49,442 bases of DNA from a virus, in the IMG/VR virus record IMGVR_UViG_3300037247_000797, positions 1-49,442 of that record; one strand, given 5' to 3'. Under the pieces are notes generated by a model that was not told where the DNA came from, searched no databases, and worked only from the letters and a program-made list of their open reading frames with translations. How positions within the stretch are numbered: position 1 is the first letter of the stretch; every line of letters starts with the position of its first letter. This document shows, in pieces, positions 1 through 6,618 of this stretch. The position numbers and the translations under genes were made by a program.

Positions 1-2
1 AT

Positions 3-920
3 TTTGCCGACCAAGACGTGATAGGTCTCATCGGTGATGGGGAGTGGCAGCCACGAGTCATCACCGTTGCCACCTTCCAGACGTTGTACATGAGACTCAA
101 GCAGGGCCTCCATGAAGTAGAGCACTGGCTACGCGAGGAGATAGGTCAAGTACACGTAGACGAGGCCCAGCATCTCCCCGCCAGGAGCTACGAGAAGGTG
201 ATGGCTAACCTCTGGGCTGCCCGCTGGCGTCTAGGGTACAGCGCCACGCCCTATAAGGAGGGCGACCCCGAAACCTTCTTCAAAGTAGCGTCGTGGCTAG
301 GCCCAACCGTCCATCGCGCAACAGCCGGTGAGCTGGCCGAGAGGGGCTACCTTGTGCCAGCCGATGTCTTCCTCATACAGATGGAGCCCCGCCCACGCAA
401 CTACAGGACTTGGCCAGAGGCTGTGCAAGAGGGCATCGTTGAACACGCTACGCGCAACCAGATGATAACAGAGTTAGCTCAGCATCTGGCGCAGACGGGC
501 AGCGGGCCGGTAGTCATTCTCGTGGAGCGCCTAGCGCATGGTGAAAGGCTAGCCCGCACCCTGAATGCCCCATTCATCGCAGGGAATGCCTCAACAAGCG
601 CACGTAGAGCGGCGTGGGCCTCTCTCAAGGACGGGAGCTGCAACGTACTGGTGGCCTCAAAGATTGCTGATGAGGGCCTGGATATACCACCCCTTGCGTT
701 CCTGATCATGGCCGGGGGAGGCAAGGCCCCCCACCTCACCGTACAACGCGTGGGGCGGGGCTTACGGGCATCGGAAGGGAAGGACAGGCTGTTCGTTTTC
801 GATTTCCTCGATCAGGGTAAATGGCTGGGGAAGCACGCCAAGCGGCGCCAGCAAACTTACAGTGAGCAGCCTGCTTACTCCGTCAGTGTGGTAGACTATA
901 AGGAGGTCACAAACCCATGA
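3..920 (+). CDS. Superfamily 2 DNA/RNA helicase, 5'-truncated by the window edge
   Basis: The reading frame is open to the left edge, so the N-terminus with Walker A (motif I) is missing; a GTG at 18 is probably internal. Visible SF2 motifs in order are a DEAH-type motif II (DEAQH), motif III (SATP), a C-terminal RecA-like domain with the stretch SKIADEGLDIP (motif V region) and motif VI (QRVGRGLR). Such helicases use ATP to unwind or remodel DNA or RNA during phage replication or recombination. The stop overlaps the next start by 4 bases, so it heads a translationally coupled run of small genes. Family is clear, exact role is not. Confidence 0.88.
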   Translation, partial: FADQDVIGLIGDGEWQPRVITVATFQTLYMRLKQGLHEVEHWLREEIGQVHVDEAQHLPARSYEKVMANLWAARWRLGYSATPYKEGDPETFFKVASWLGPTVHRATAGELAERGYLVPADVFLIQMEPRPRNYRTWPEAVQEGIVEHATRNQMITELAQHLAQTGSGPVVILVERLAHGERLARTLNAPFIAGNASTSARRAAWASLKDGSCNVLVASKIADEGLDIPPLAFLIMAGGGKAPHLTVQRVGRGLRASEGKDRLFVFDFLDQGKWLGKHAKRRQQTYSEQPAYSVSVVDYKEVTNP

Positions 921-1165
921 CATGCGGTAACTGTGGTGACGACGGGTCAGAGGCGTTCTTCTCCCACATGGGAGACCAAAGGCAGCGCCTGCTTGGGCCA
1001 AAGAAATGTCTCGTGAAGTATTGCCCAAACACTTCAGACCAAGGGCACTTTATAGGGGAACTCTGCACTCCTTGTGCCAAGGCTCTCCTAGGCGAACGGT
1101 CTGATCCGTCCGCCACCCGCATCCTTGCATCCATCTGGCCCTATAAGGGACTGAGTGTAAAATGA
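917..1165 (+). CDS. Small Cys-rich hypothetical protein
   Basis: An 82-residue protein that starts at ATGA overlapping the helicase stop. It has Cys pairs CGNC near the N-terminus and CTPC near residue 51, plus two single Cys between, spacing compatible with one zinc-binding site. I do not recognise a family. It is the first of several tiny Cys-pair proteins here. Its stop overlaps the start of the next gene by 4 bases, which argues that it is really translated. Confidence 0.65.
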   Translation: MTCGNCGDDGSEAFFSHMGDQRQRLLGPKKCLVKYCPNTSDQGHFIGELCTPCAKALLGERSDPSATRILASIWPYKGLSVK

Positions 1166-1386
1166 CGGAGAACGACACTGCCCCGCTCATCCTCTGCGCT
1201 GGCTGTAGCGTCCCTCTCGTTGAGATGCCCGAGTCGGGCGAGGAGTGGGTGATACAGGCCAAGACCATCCCCTGCCCCGATGGCAACCCGGCCTGCGACG
1301 GCCACACCGTAGAAAGGCACGTCTTCTGCTGCCGATGTCAAGTGGAAGGGAAAGCGAAAGCCCCTACTGAAGGAGGGATAGCATGA
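1162..1386 (+). CDS. Small Cys-rich hypothetical protein
   Basis: A 74-residue protein beginning at ATGA shared with the upstream stop. It contains CAGC near residue 12, a CPDGNPAC stretch in the middle and CCRC near residue 57, giving two paired knuckles typical of a small zinc ribbon. The function is unknown; zinc ribbons of this size in phages often bind nucleic acid or host proteins, but nothing here shows which. Its stop overlaps the next start, continuing the coupled run. Confidence 0.62.
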   Translation: MTENDTAPLILCAGCSVPLVEMPESGEEWVIQAKTIPCPDGNPACDGHTVERHVFCCRCQVEGKAKAPTEGGIA

Positions 1387-1715
1387 ACAGGCACATCCAA
1401 ACGGTTGACCAGGTACTCAGGCTCGAGATCGCCTACAGCAGCGAGCTCGGTGCGGCCGGCCTCACAGAGGCCATCATCGAGGCGCTGGACAAGGGAGGCG
1501 TACTCGAGGAGGCGAACGTCATCTACTTCAAGGCCGAGGCACCCGGTCAGGAGCTGATCGCCATTGACATCTGGGCACCTGACCCGGAGCCGGCCGACGT
1601 TGAGCCCCCGACGATCCCCGCCTTCACGGACTGCCGCTGTGAGTGCCATGGGGAAGATAACCCAAACTATGAGGGCACAGGCTGTGAGCACTGTCAACCA
1701 GAGTTCAACGCCTAA
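1383..1715 (+). CDS. Hypothetical protein with C-terminal Cys/His cluster
   Basis: A 110-residue protein. The first about 60 residues look like a compact alpha/beta fold (alternating hydrophobic stretches, acidic helix). A Pro-rich linker follows, then a C-terminal CRCECH...CEHC cluster that could bind zinc. The start overlaps the upstream stop (ATGA) and the stop overlaps the next start as TAATG. No family recognised. Confidence 0.6.
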   Translation: MNRHIQTVDQVLRLEIAYSSELGAAGLTEAIIEALDKGGVLEEANVIYFKAEAPGQELIAIDIWAPDPEPADVEPPTIPAFTDCRCECHGEDNPNYEGTGCEHCQPEFNA

Positions 1716-2146
1716 TGCCTACTAGAGCCCAAGAAGCAATAAGTCGCCTACAGAGGAGGCGGGACAAAACACATTGCCCGCAAGGCCACCCCTATGTTGT
1801 GAGAGCTGGACGAAAAAAGTACTGTCCGGTGTGCAAAAGGCAACAGTCCAAAGAGCAGCAGAAACAAACGCAAAAGCGTAGACGCCGGAAGGGGCGGGCA
1901 ATCGCTTTTCTTGGAGGGAAATGTAAGGACTGCAACCAAGCCTTTCCCGGCCGCCCCGAGGTTTTTGATTTTGATCACGTGACCGGGATCAAGACTAGTG
2001 CTATTAGCCATCTGCTAAGTGCTGCAAGCTGGGCCACAGTGCTTATAGAGCTCCAGAAATGTGAGCTTGTCTGCGCTAATTGCCACCGCACTAGGACAAA
2101 GCAGCGGCTAGATCATAAAAGGGTTGTAGGCTACAATGGGTTGTAG
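1715..2146 (+). CDS. HNH endonuclease (zinc-bound type)
   Basis: A 143-residue protein with a basic N-terminus containing two Cys pairs, then a treble-clef HNH core: CKDC (about residue 71), FDFDHV carrying the first catalytic His after an Asp (about residue 90), and CELVCANCHRTRT near the C-terminus supplying the second Cys pair and final His. HNH enzymes of this type nick or cut double-stranded DNA and are often free-standing homing endonucleases in phages. It starts at TAATG with the preceding stop. Its last bases run into the first copy of a repeated regulatory element. It could be a mobile homing gene or a phage recombination nuclease. Confidence 0.85.
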   Translation: MPTRAQEAISRLQRRRDKTHCPQGHPYVVRAGRKKYCPVCKRQQSKEQQKQTQKRRRRKGRAIAFLGGKCKDCNQAFPGRPEVFDFDHVTGIKTSAISHLLSAASWATVLIELQKCELVCANCHRTRTKQRLDHKRVVGYNGL

Positions 2147-2151
2147 GGCAC
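2124..2151 (+). promoter_or_regulatory. Repeated regulatory element, copy 1
   Basis: The sequence begins with the near-perfect palindrome TTGTAGGCTACAA (2124-2136) and continues ATGGGTTGTAGGGCAC (2136-2151). The same arrangement, with two GTAGG half-sites 17 bases apart, recurs at 46243-46271. It lies across the end of the HNH gene and the following intergenic gap. Palindromic half-sites and recurrence in both orientations suggest a protein-binding operator. Confidence 0.5.
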
Positions 2152-2192
2152 CTAAGACGGTGAGAGAGATATAGAAGAGGAGCCAAGTAGAG

Positions 2193-2348
2193 ATGAAACT
2201 TGCTGTGCTGTATACTGCGCTACTATGGGTCTCCAACATGAAACCCCCTGTAGGGTACAAGGGTTATGGCCCCCTCACTGAGGAGTTTTTCCTCCAAACC
2301 CCCTGTAACATACAACCCATTTTCTCCGTTAGGATCATCAGGAGGTGA
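2193..2348 (+). CDS. Possible leader ORF, 51 codons
   Basis: An ATG at 2193 follows a GAAGAGGAG purine stretch 11-20 bases upstream, and the frame stays open for 51 codons to a TGA at 2346 that lies inside the ribosome binding site of the next gene. The product would start MKLAVLYTALLW, a weakly hydrophobic stretch, and become Pro-rich. The same bases hold two copies of a regulatory element, so the open frame may be accidental. It could be a leader peptide whose translation affects the downstream gene; I would not rely on it. Confidence 0.2.
   Translation: MKLAVLYTALLWVSNMKPPVGYKGYGPLTEEFFLQTPCNIQPIFSVRIIRR
2249..2330 (+). promoter_or_regulatory. Repeated regulatory elements, copies 2 and 3, upstream of 2353 gene
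   Basis: Two related blocks share the left part AAACCCCCTGTA. The first has the palindrome TGTAGGGTACA (2249-2259). The second reads GTAACATACAACCCATTTT from 2305, whose reverse complement matches the ATGGGTTGTA core of copy 1. The second block is nearly identical to 19963-19988 and sits 20-50 bases upstream of a strong ribosome binding site, as a promoter or operator would. Confidence 0.5.
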
Positions 2349-2352
2349 AAAC

Positions 2353-2523
2353 ATGAAACGACTAGAGGCAGAGCCGGGCGTCAAGCCCATTCAAAAGGCC
2401 CAGGACATCGTAGATATCGTGAGGCACGCCATGGAGGCCCTTCAGCCAGAACCTAGGTACCCAGCAGGAGACAAGCAGCTAGTGTTTGACGAGCTGGCCA
2501 CAATCTTGGACTTCTTAGGGTAG
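2353..2523 (+). CDS. Small hypothetical protein
   Basis: A 56-residue product starting at ATG 2353, chosen because AGGAGGTGA lies 7 bases upstream; the frame is open further upstream but that part crosses regulatory repeats. The protein is helical-looking and charged, with no Cys pairs, membrane segment or motif I recognise. It is the first gene after the repeated element and is followed after 10 bases by another small gene, so it probably opens a transcription unit leading into the RtcB region. Confidence 0.6.
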   Translation: MKRLEAEPGVKPIQKAQDIVDIVRHAMEALQPEPRYPAGDKQLVFDELATILDFLG

Positions 2524-2533
2524 GAGGTAGGCT

Positions 2534-2728
2534 ATGGTCAATGTACTAAGAAAAACACGCTACGTCTGCCCCGGGTGCAGGGGCCAGTTCGTCAGTGAGG
2601 AGGCTGCCCTCGCTTGCTGCACTACCGCAGAGTCAATCTTCATCTACCTCTGTAGAGGGTGCTACGAAAATTACGCTTACGAGGGGGATGCTAACGACTG
2701 CTGCAAAGAGAAGGAGAAGGCCACATGA
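2534..2728 (+). CDS. Small zinc-ribbon-like protein
   Basis: A 64-residue protein with CPGC near residue 12, CC near residue 28, CRGC near residue 40 and a CC close to the C-terminus. The paired CxxC knuckles about 28 residues apart fit a zinc ribbon. The start has GTAGGAGGTAGGCT just upstream. The stop overlaps the next start (ATGA). Function unknown. Confidence 0.62.
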   Translation: MVNVLRKTRYVCPGCRGQFVSEEAALACCTTAESIFIYLCRGCYENYAYEGDANDCCKEKEKAT

Positions 2729-3168
2729 AGCTCAACAGAAATACCTGGCACTATCGCTGGTACGCCTACTGGCTGGCGAACGGACGGGGCACCGCTCCAG
2801 CCTACCAAGAGAATTTGTGCCACTACATGCAGGTACTATTCTTCTGGGCGCCGGCGACATGGATCGATCAGCACACGTCTTGGGACTGGGGAGTGGTATT
2901 TCCCGTCGTCTTCTTGGGGGGAGCAGCACTCTATTTACTTGGCTTTGGTGTCTACCTCCTCGTGCTGGTAGCGATGGCACATCTAACGGCGTTCCTGGCG
3001 GGCATTGGGACATTCGCTGGCTCGATGGCCTCTATTGGGCTGCTTGTTCTCATCGTAAGGACGCTGCAAGGGAAGCACTTAGAGATTCCAGGCACTATCA
3101 AGCTGGTGGGTAGCTACGCGATTGCCAAGAAGCGCCGCATCTGTCCGTTCATCGAGTTCGAGGGTTAG
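2725..3168 (+). CDS. Hypothetical integral membrane protein
   Basis: A 147-residue protein with an aromatic, basic N-terminal third and two or three long hydrophobic segments between about residues 50 and 115 (Leu/Val/Ala/Gly rich), then a basic C-terminal tail with KKRR. It should lie in the host inner membrane. No conserved family motif is visible. It sits directly upstream of RtcB and far from the lysis genes, so a holin role is not favoured. Confidence 0.6.
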   Translation: MKLNRNTWHYRWYAYWLANGRGTAPAYQENLCHYMQVLFFWAPATWIDQHTSWDWGVVFPVVFLGGAALYLLGFGVYLLVLVAMAHLTAFLAGIGTFAGSMASIGLLVLIVRTLQGKHLEIPGTIKLVGSYAIAKKRRICPFIEFEG

Positions 3169-3172
3169 AGCT

Positions 3173-4345
3173 ATGTTTGTCCTAAATCCAGAGGAAGACA
3201 AGGGCGCAACAGCGCGCCTACCCATCAAGGTGTGGGGCAGTTCACTCGTAGAAGACAACGTGAGAGGGCAGCTTCTTGACCTAGCCAACCATCCTCTTGC
3301 CCGTAAGTGGGTCTGTGCTATGCCTGACTACCATCTGGGCTATGGGATGCCTATTGGGGGCGTGCTGGCCACCAGAGGAGGCGTGGTGCCAAACGCTGTG
3401 GGGGTGGACATTGGCTGTGGGATGATTGCCGAGCGTCTGACCATCCCGGCGGACGGCCTAGACCGGGCCGAACTGGAAGCCCTCCGCCTCGCCATACACG
3501 AACGGGTGCCTGTAGGGTTTAACCGTCATCTGAAACCTCAGGAGTTGCCGCGACCAACCGTGTTCCCAAATAAGATGACCATTGTTCGACAGCATTTTGA
3601 GCGAGCGTCCTACCAGTTGGGCACCCTTGGTGGGGGCAACCACTTCATTGAACTGCAAAAGTGTGAGGAGGATGGCCGCCTCTGGGTGATGCTTCATTCC
3701 GGCAGTCGGAACGTAGGCAAGCAAGTCTGCGACCACTACAGCAAGGTGGCGAAGAAGTACATGGAGGCGTTCCACGTCGACGTTGCTCCCGACCTGGCCT
3801 TTCTACCCACATCAGTGCCGGAGCACCACCAGTATCTGGAGGAGATGCGCTGGTGCATGGCGTTCGCAGAGGCCAGCCGCAGAGCCATGCTCGATGCCGT
3901 CCACGCGGCATTCAAGGCTGTGCTAGGCATTGACCCCATAATCGACCTGACGGTTGATACCCACCACAACTTCGCCGCAATGGAACATCACTATGGCGAG
4001 AACCTGATGATCCACCGGAAGGGGGCCGTCAGGGCTACTGGCCTCGTGACGATCCCCGGGTCGATGGGTACCGCCAGCTACATTGGTGAAGGGCAGACAC
4101 CCAGGGAGTCCTTCAATACTTGCGCTCATGGCGCCGGCCGCGTGATGGGTAGAAAGGTGGCGAATCGTACCATCACCCACGAGCAGGCGCTTGATTCAAT
4201 GTCTCATGTGGTCTATGGTGTACGGGAAGGACAGTACGATGAGATGCCCGCCGCGTACAAGGACATTGACGACGTGATGGCGGCTCAGGCCGACCTAGTA
4301 AAGCCGCTCTACAGGCTGGTTCCGCTAATGGTGGTGAAGGGGTAG
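3173..4345 (+). CDS. rtcB: RtcB-type RNA ligase
   Basis: A 390-residue protein, slightly shorter than bacterial RtcB. Family landmarks in order: MPDYHLGYGMPIGGVLAT, GVDIGCGM (metal-binding Asp and Cys), LGGGNHFIE, HSGSRNVGK, a His-rich HHNFA segment, PGSMGTASYIGEG and CAHGAGRVMGR, whose His is the GMP-accepting residue in the family. RtcB joins 2',3'-cyclic phosphate or 3'-phosphate ends to 5'-OH ends, using GTP and Mn. Start ATG 3173 is chosen because upstream in-frame codons overlap the membrane-protein gene and read as shadow. Followed after 3 bases by a Fic gene. A plausible role is repair of host or phage tRNAs cleaved by defence nucleases (inference). Confidence 0.95.
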   Translation: MFVLNPEEDKGATARLPIKVWGSSLVEDNVRGQLLDLANHPLARKWVCAMPDYHLGYGMPIGGVLATRGGVVPNAVGVDIGCGMIAERLTIPADGLDRAELEALRLAIHERVPVGFNRHLKPQELPRPTVFPNKMTIVRQHFERASYQLGTLGGGNHFIELQKCEEDGRLWVMLHSGSRNVGKQVCDHYSKVAKKYMEAFHVDVAPDLAFLPTSVPEHHQYLEEMRWCMAFAEASRRAMLDAVHAAFKAVLGIDPIIDLTVDTHHNFAAMEHHYGENLMIHRKGAVRATGLVTIPGSMGTASYIGEGQTPRESFNTCAHGAGRVMGRKVANRTITHEQALDSMSHVVYGVREGQYDEMPAAYKDIDDVMAAQADLVKPLYRLVPLMVVKG

Positions 4346-4348
4346 ATT

Positions 4349-4891
4349 ATGAGCACCAAACAAAAGGACGATCTAGAGCTGGCCGTGATGGAGAGCAACC
4401 TCATTGAACGTGTGCCTAACGAGGGGCTGTGGTTCGACAACCATCTGCGTGCAGCCCAACTCTGTCAGGAGAGGGCAACGGTCAAGAGGCTTGTGAATCT
4501 TCAGATACTGCACATCATACTCTTCCAAAATCTAGGCCACTGCTTGCCTGGTAAGCATGAGCCAGGGGACTATCGGAGTGTCGATGTCCAAGTTGGAACA
4601 TTCACACCAGCCCGGGCCGGCCAAGTGGTTGGCTTGATGGACGGGTGGATACACCACGCCAGTGAGTTCATACGTGGCAACAACCCCATGCTCACCCCGT
4701 GGGACTTCCATGCCTACTTCGAGACGATCCACCCCTTCCCCGATGGCAACGGCCGGGTCGGGCGCCTGTTGTACTGGAACCTACAGATGTTGATTGGCGA
4801 GCCCATTGAGATCATCTACTTTGCCGAGAAGGACGCCTACTACGACCGGCTAGAAGAGTGGCGGCTGGCACACAAGGGATGGGGAGGGTAG
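4349..4891 (+). CDS. Fic-domain protein (probable AMP-transferase)
   Basis: A 180-residue protein with the Fic signature HPFPDGNGRVGRLL near residue 128; His is catalytic and the GNGR loop binds ATP phosphates in the family. Fic enzymes usually add AMP (sometimes other nucleotides) to hydroxyl side chains of target proteins. An N-terminal SxxxIE-like stretch (MESNLIE) near residue 14 might be the inhibitory motif, but its match to the usual form is weak. The gene follows rtcB by 3 bases, so the two are co-translated. The target is unknown; host translation or defence factors are possibilities. Confidence 0.88.
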   Translation: MSTKQKDDLELAVMESNLIERVPNEGLWFDNHLRAAQLCQERATVKRLVNLQILHIILFQNLGHCLPGKHEPGDYRSVDVQVGTFTPARAGQVVGLMDGWIHHASEFIRGNNPMLTPWDFHAYFETIHPFPDGNGRVGRLLYWNLQMLIGEPIEIIYFAEKDAYYDRLEEWRLAHKGWGG

Positions 4892-4895
4892 AGTG

Positions 4896-5012
4896 ATGGG
4901 GATTTGGTGGCGCTGGAGCTGCTGGAGTGGCCGCGCTACTTGGGGGGTGCAGATGGATGCCGACGCAGGGACAGACCACTTGCGTAAGGTCTCGTTCTCT
5001 GGTACAGTGTAG
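4896..5012 (+). CDS. Possible small Trp-rich protein
   Basis: A 38-codon frame starting at ATG 4896 after GGGAGGGTAGAG, 4 bases beyond the fic stop, and ending at TAG 5010. The product starts MGIWWRWSCW and is very Trp-rich. It fills the gap between fic and the methyltransferase, but its 3' part coincides with a candidate promoter, so it may be spurious. Confidence 0.35.
   Translation: MGIWWRWSCWSGRATWGVQMDADAGTDHLRKVSFSGTV
4980..5008 (+). promoter_or_regulatory. Candidate sigma70-like promoter for the methyltransferase gene
   Basis: TTGCGT (4980-4985), a 17-base spacer, and TACAGT (5003-5008) preceded by TG (extended -10). Transcription would start near 5015, just ahead of the AGAGGTG ribosome binding site of the GTG start at 5031. 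Box matches are moderate. Confidence 0.4.
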
Positions 5013-5030
5013 AAGAGGTGCATCATAATC

Positions 5031-5561
5031 GTGACTGAATGCGTTGCTACCATCATAGCTGATCCTCCCTGGGGGTTCGACGACCCACTGCCTGGCCCCG
5101 CTCGAGGAGCTGGCCGTCATTATGATCTGATCTCTCAGACAAACAAGATTGCGGAGGTATACGACCTCCACACCCTTGCGCTGCCCGACAGCCGCCTCTT
5201 CCTCTGGCGTGTCGCGTCCATGCAGCAAGAGGCGCTTGACCTCATGGACGCTTGGGGGTACACTCTGAAGGCTGAGATTGTATGGCTCAAGAAAACGAAG
5301 ACGGGCAAACCTTGGTTCGGAATGGGGCGCCAAGTGCGTAACTCACATGAGACCTGCCTTATTGGTATCCGGGGCCGGCCGGAACGCCTCTCGGCCTCCA
5401 TTCGGTCAGTCTTCTCGGCTCCCTACACACGTCACTCGGGGAAGCCAGAAGCCTTCTACGAGATAGTTGAAGCACTGAGTCCGGGGCCATACTTGGAGCT
5501 CTTTGCACGTGAGACCCGCCCGGGGTGGGTCAGTTTGGGAAAGGAAGTAGACGATGAGTAA
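5031..5561 (+). CDS. MT-A70-family DNA N6-adenine methyltransferase
   Basis: A 176-residue protein with the catalytic DPPW at residues 11-14 (IIADPPWGF), then the family pattern: LFLWRV, a GYTLKAEIVWLKKT strand-helix, HETCLIGIRG and a C-terminal KPEAFYEIVEALSPGPYLELFAR segment that binds S-adenosylmethionine. It should methylate adenine N6, probably to shield phage DNA from restriction or to regulate it. GTG start 5031 is chosen because AGAGGTGC lies 9 bases upstream. It may have its own promoter. Its stop overlaps the next start. Confidence 0.92.
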   Translation: MTECVATIIADPPWGFDDPLPGPARGAGRHYDLISQTNKIAEVYDLHTLALPDSRLFLWRVASMQQEALDLMDAWGYTLKAEIVWLKKTKTGKPWFGMGRQVRNSHETCLIGIRGRPERLSASIRSVFSAPYTRHSGKPEAFYEIVEALSPGPYLELFARETRPGWVSLGKEVDDE

Positions 5562-6036
5562 TCTATTCACACGGCTCTTTGGTGCAGGAGATGAAGAGGT
5601 GGAAGTCAACTTCAACTACTGTTCACCGCCTGAAGAGGAGCCACAGCCAGCCCCCTGTACAGAGTGCGGCGGCCTCTTCCTCCCAGACTCTTTGCGGGAT
5701 GTGTTTCAGGTGGCGATCACCTGCGACATCGACTGCCAAGTGCTTGGGGCAGACACCAAGGCGGTCTCCTATTGCGAGCGCTGTAAGCCACAGGCAAGCA
5801 TCATACTCGTTCTGAAACCCCTCAAGAGCAGTAGCAGTGCTTACGACGACGAGCGCCGCTTCAGCCTAGACGGGGGGTTCTTCCAGGATGTAGACTCTGA
5901 GGGGGGAGAGCAGTACGTCGTCACTGCGGAGGATTACGCCTTCATCTACTGCTCTGAGTGTGGTGAAGTCAACGATGAGACGGAGTGCCGCAAGCACCGA
6001 GCGAAGGCGCCGGCGCCGAGAGGAAAGAAGTCCTAG
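5554..6036 (+). CDS. Hypothetical protein with multiple Cys pairs
   Basis: A 160-residue acidic protein. It has CTEC near residue 35, CDIDC near residue 58, CERC near residue 74 and CSEC near residue 134, so one or two zinc sites are likely. Between them is a beta-rich, Ser-rich region. ATG 5554 overlaps the methyltransferase stop by 8 bases and has GGAAAGGAAG upstream. No family recognised. Confidence 0.65.
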   Translation: MSNLFTRLFGAGDEEVEVNFNYCSPPEEEPQPAPCTECGGLFLPDSLRDVFQVAITCDIDCQVLGADTKAVSYCERCKPQASIILVLKPLKSSSSAYDDERRFSLDGGFFQDVDSEGGEQYVVTAEDYAFIYCSECGEVNDETECRKHRAKAPAPRGKKS

Positions 6037-6038
6037 CC

Positions 6039-6392
6039 TTGAAGAGCATCACAGTCAGTGACGGAGGCCACCGGTTCAGCGTCCAGGTAAGGGAGGACGT
6101 GGAGCTGCCCGCTCTGCCTAAGGTAGAGAAGCCGCCACATGCAAGGTTCCTTGACTGGTGGCGTAGTGAGTGTTCGAAGATGAACATTCCCTACACTTGG
6201 CGCATCGCTGAACCACAAGGCATTAGGATCATCCAGTCCCTCTTGAAGAAGCACTCACTGGATGAGCTGCAAGAGCTGGGCACCCACTTCCTCCTCGACC
6301 ACGGCGACCGGCTCCGCGAAGACCCGCGTCATTTCAGTATTTTCGCCAGTTTGGTGCCCACTATGCAGAAGGAGTTGAAGCGAGATGGGTAG
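6039..6392 (+). CDS. Hypothetical protein ahead of the DnaB-like helicase
   Basis: A 117-residue product if read from TTG 6039, which follows an AGAGGAAAGAAG purine stretch; the frame is open back to a GTG at 5985 inside the previous gene. An N-terminal beta segment is followed by a helical domain (FLDWWRSECSK ... SLLKKHSLDELQELGTHFLLDHGD). Position just upstream of the replicative helicase, size and helical character would suit a helicase-loader or organiser role, but I see no diagnostic motif. Confidence 0.6.
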   Translation: MKSITVSDGGHRFSVQVREDVELPALPKVEKPPHARFLDWWRSECSKMNIPYTWRIAEPQGIRIIQSLLKKHSLDELQELGTHFLLDHGDRLREDPRHFSIFASLVPTMQKELKRDG

Positions 6393-6612
6393 TGCTATTT
6401 GCTCTGGAGTAGGTAAGTGGTACCTAGCGAGGACGCGAGACTTTGGGTGCCGCAAGTGGGACGCTCTTGGTAAAAGTACCAAGTCATATCGGATTGCCCT
6501 CAGTCGCATGAATAGAGCGTTCGCTACAGGCAAGTTCAAGCGGGCCGACGTGATAATGGGGGCGGACTACTACGACCCTCTCCGGCTTGTCCAATTAGTA
6601 CGGTATGATTGA
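6385..6612 (+). CDS. Small basic hypothetical protein
   Basis: A 75-residue basic protein starting at ATG 6385, overlapping the upstream stop by 8 bases. It contains RKWDALGKSTKSYRIALSRM and ends YYDPLRLVQLVRYD. No motif recognised; the basic, aromatic composition would fit nucleic acid binding. It lies between the 117-residue gene and the DnaB-like helicase. Confidence 0.55.
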   Translation: MGSAICSGVGKWYLARTRDFGCRKWDALGKSTKSYRIALSRMNRAFATGKFKRADVIMGADYYDPLRLVQLVRYD

Positions 6613-6618
6613 TCTCGT

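Noticed and set aside
2595-3113. A 172-codon plus-strand frame overlapping the membrane-protein gene
   Set aside because: It is Arg/Ser/Gly-rich shadow in another frame of two genes that have better starts and sensible products.
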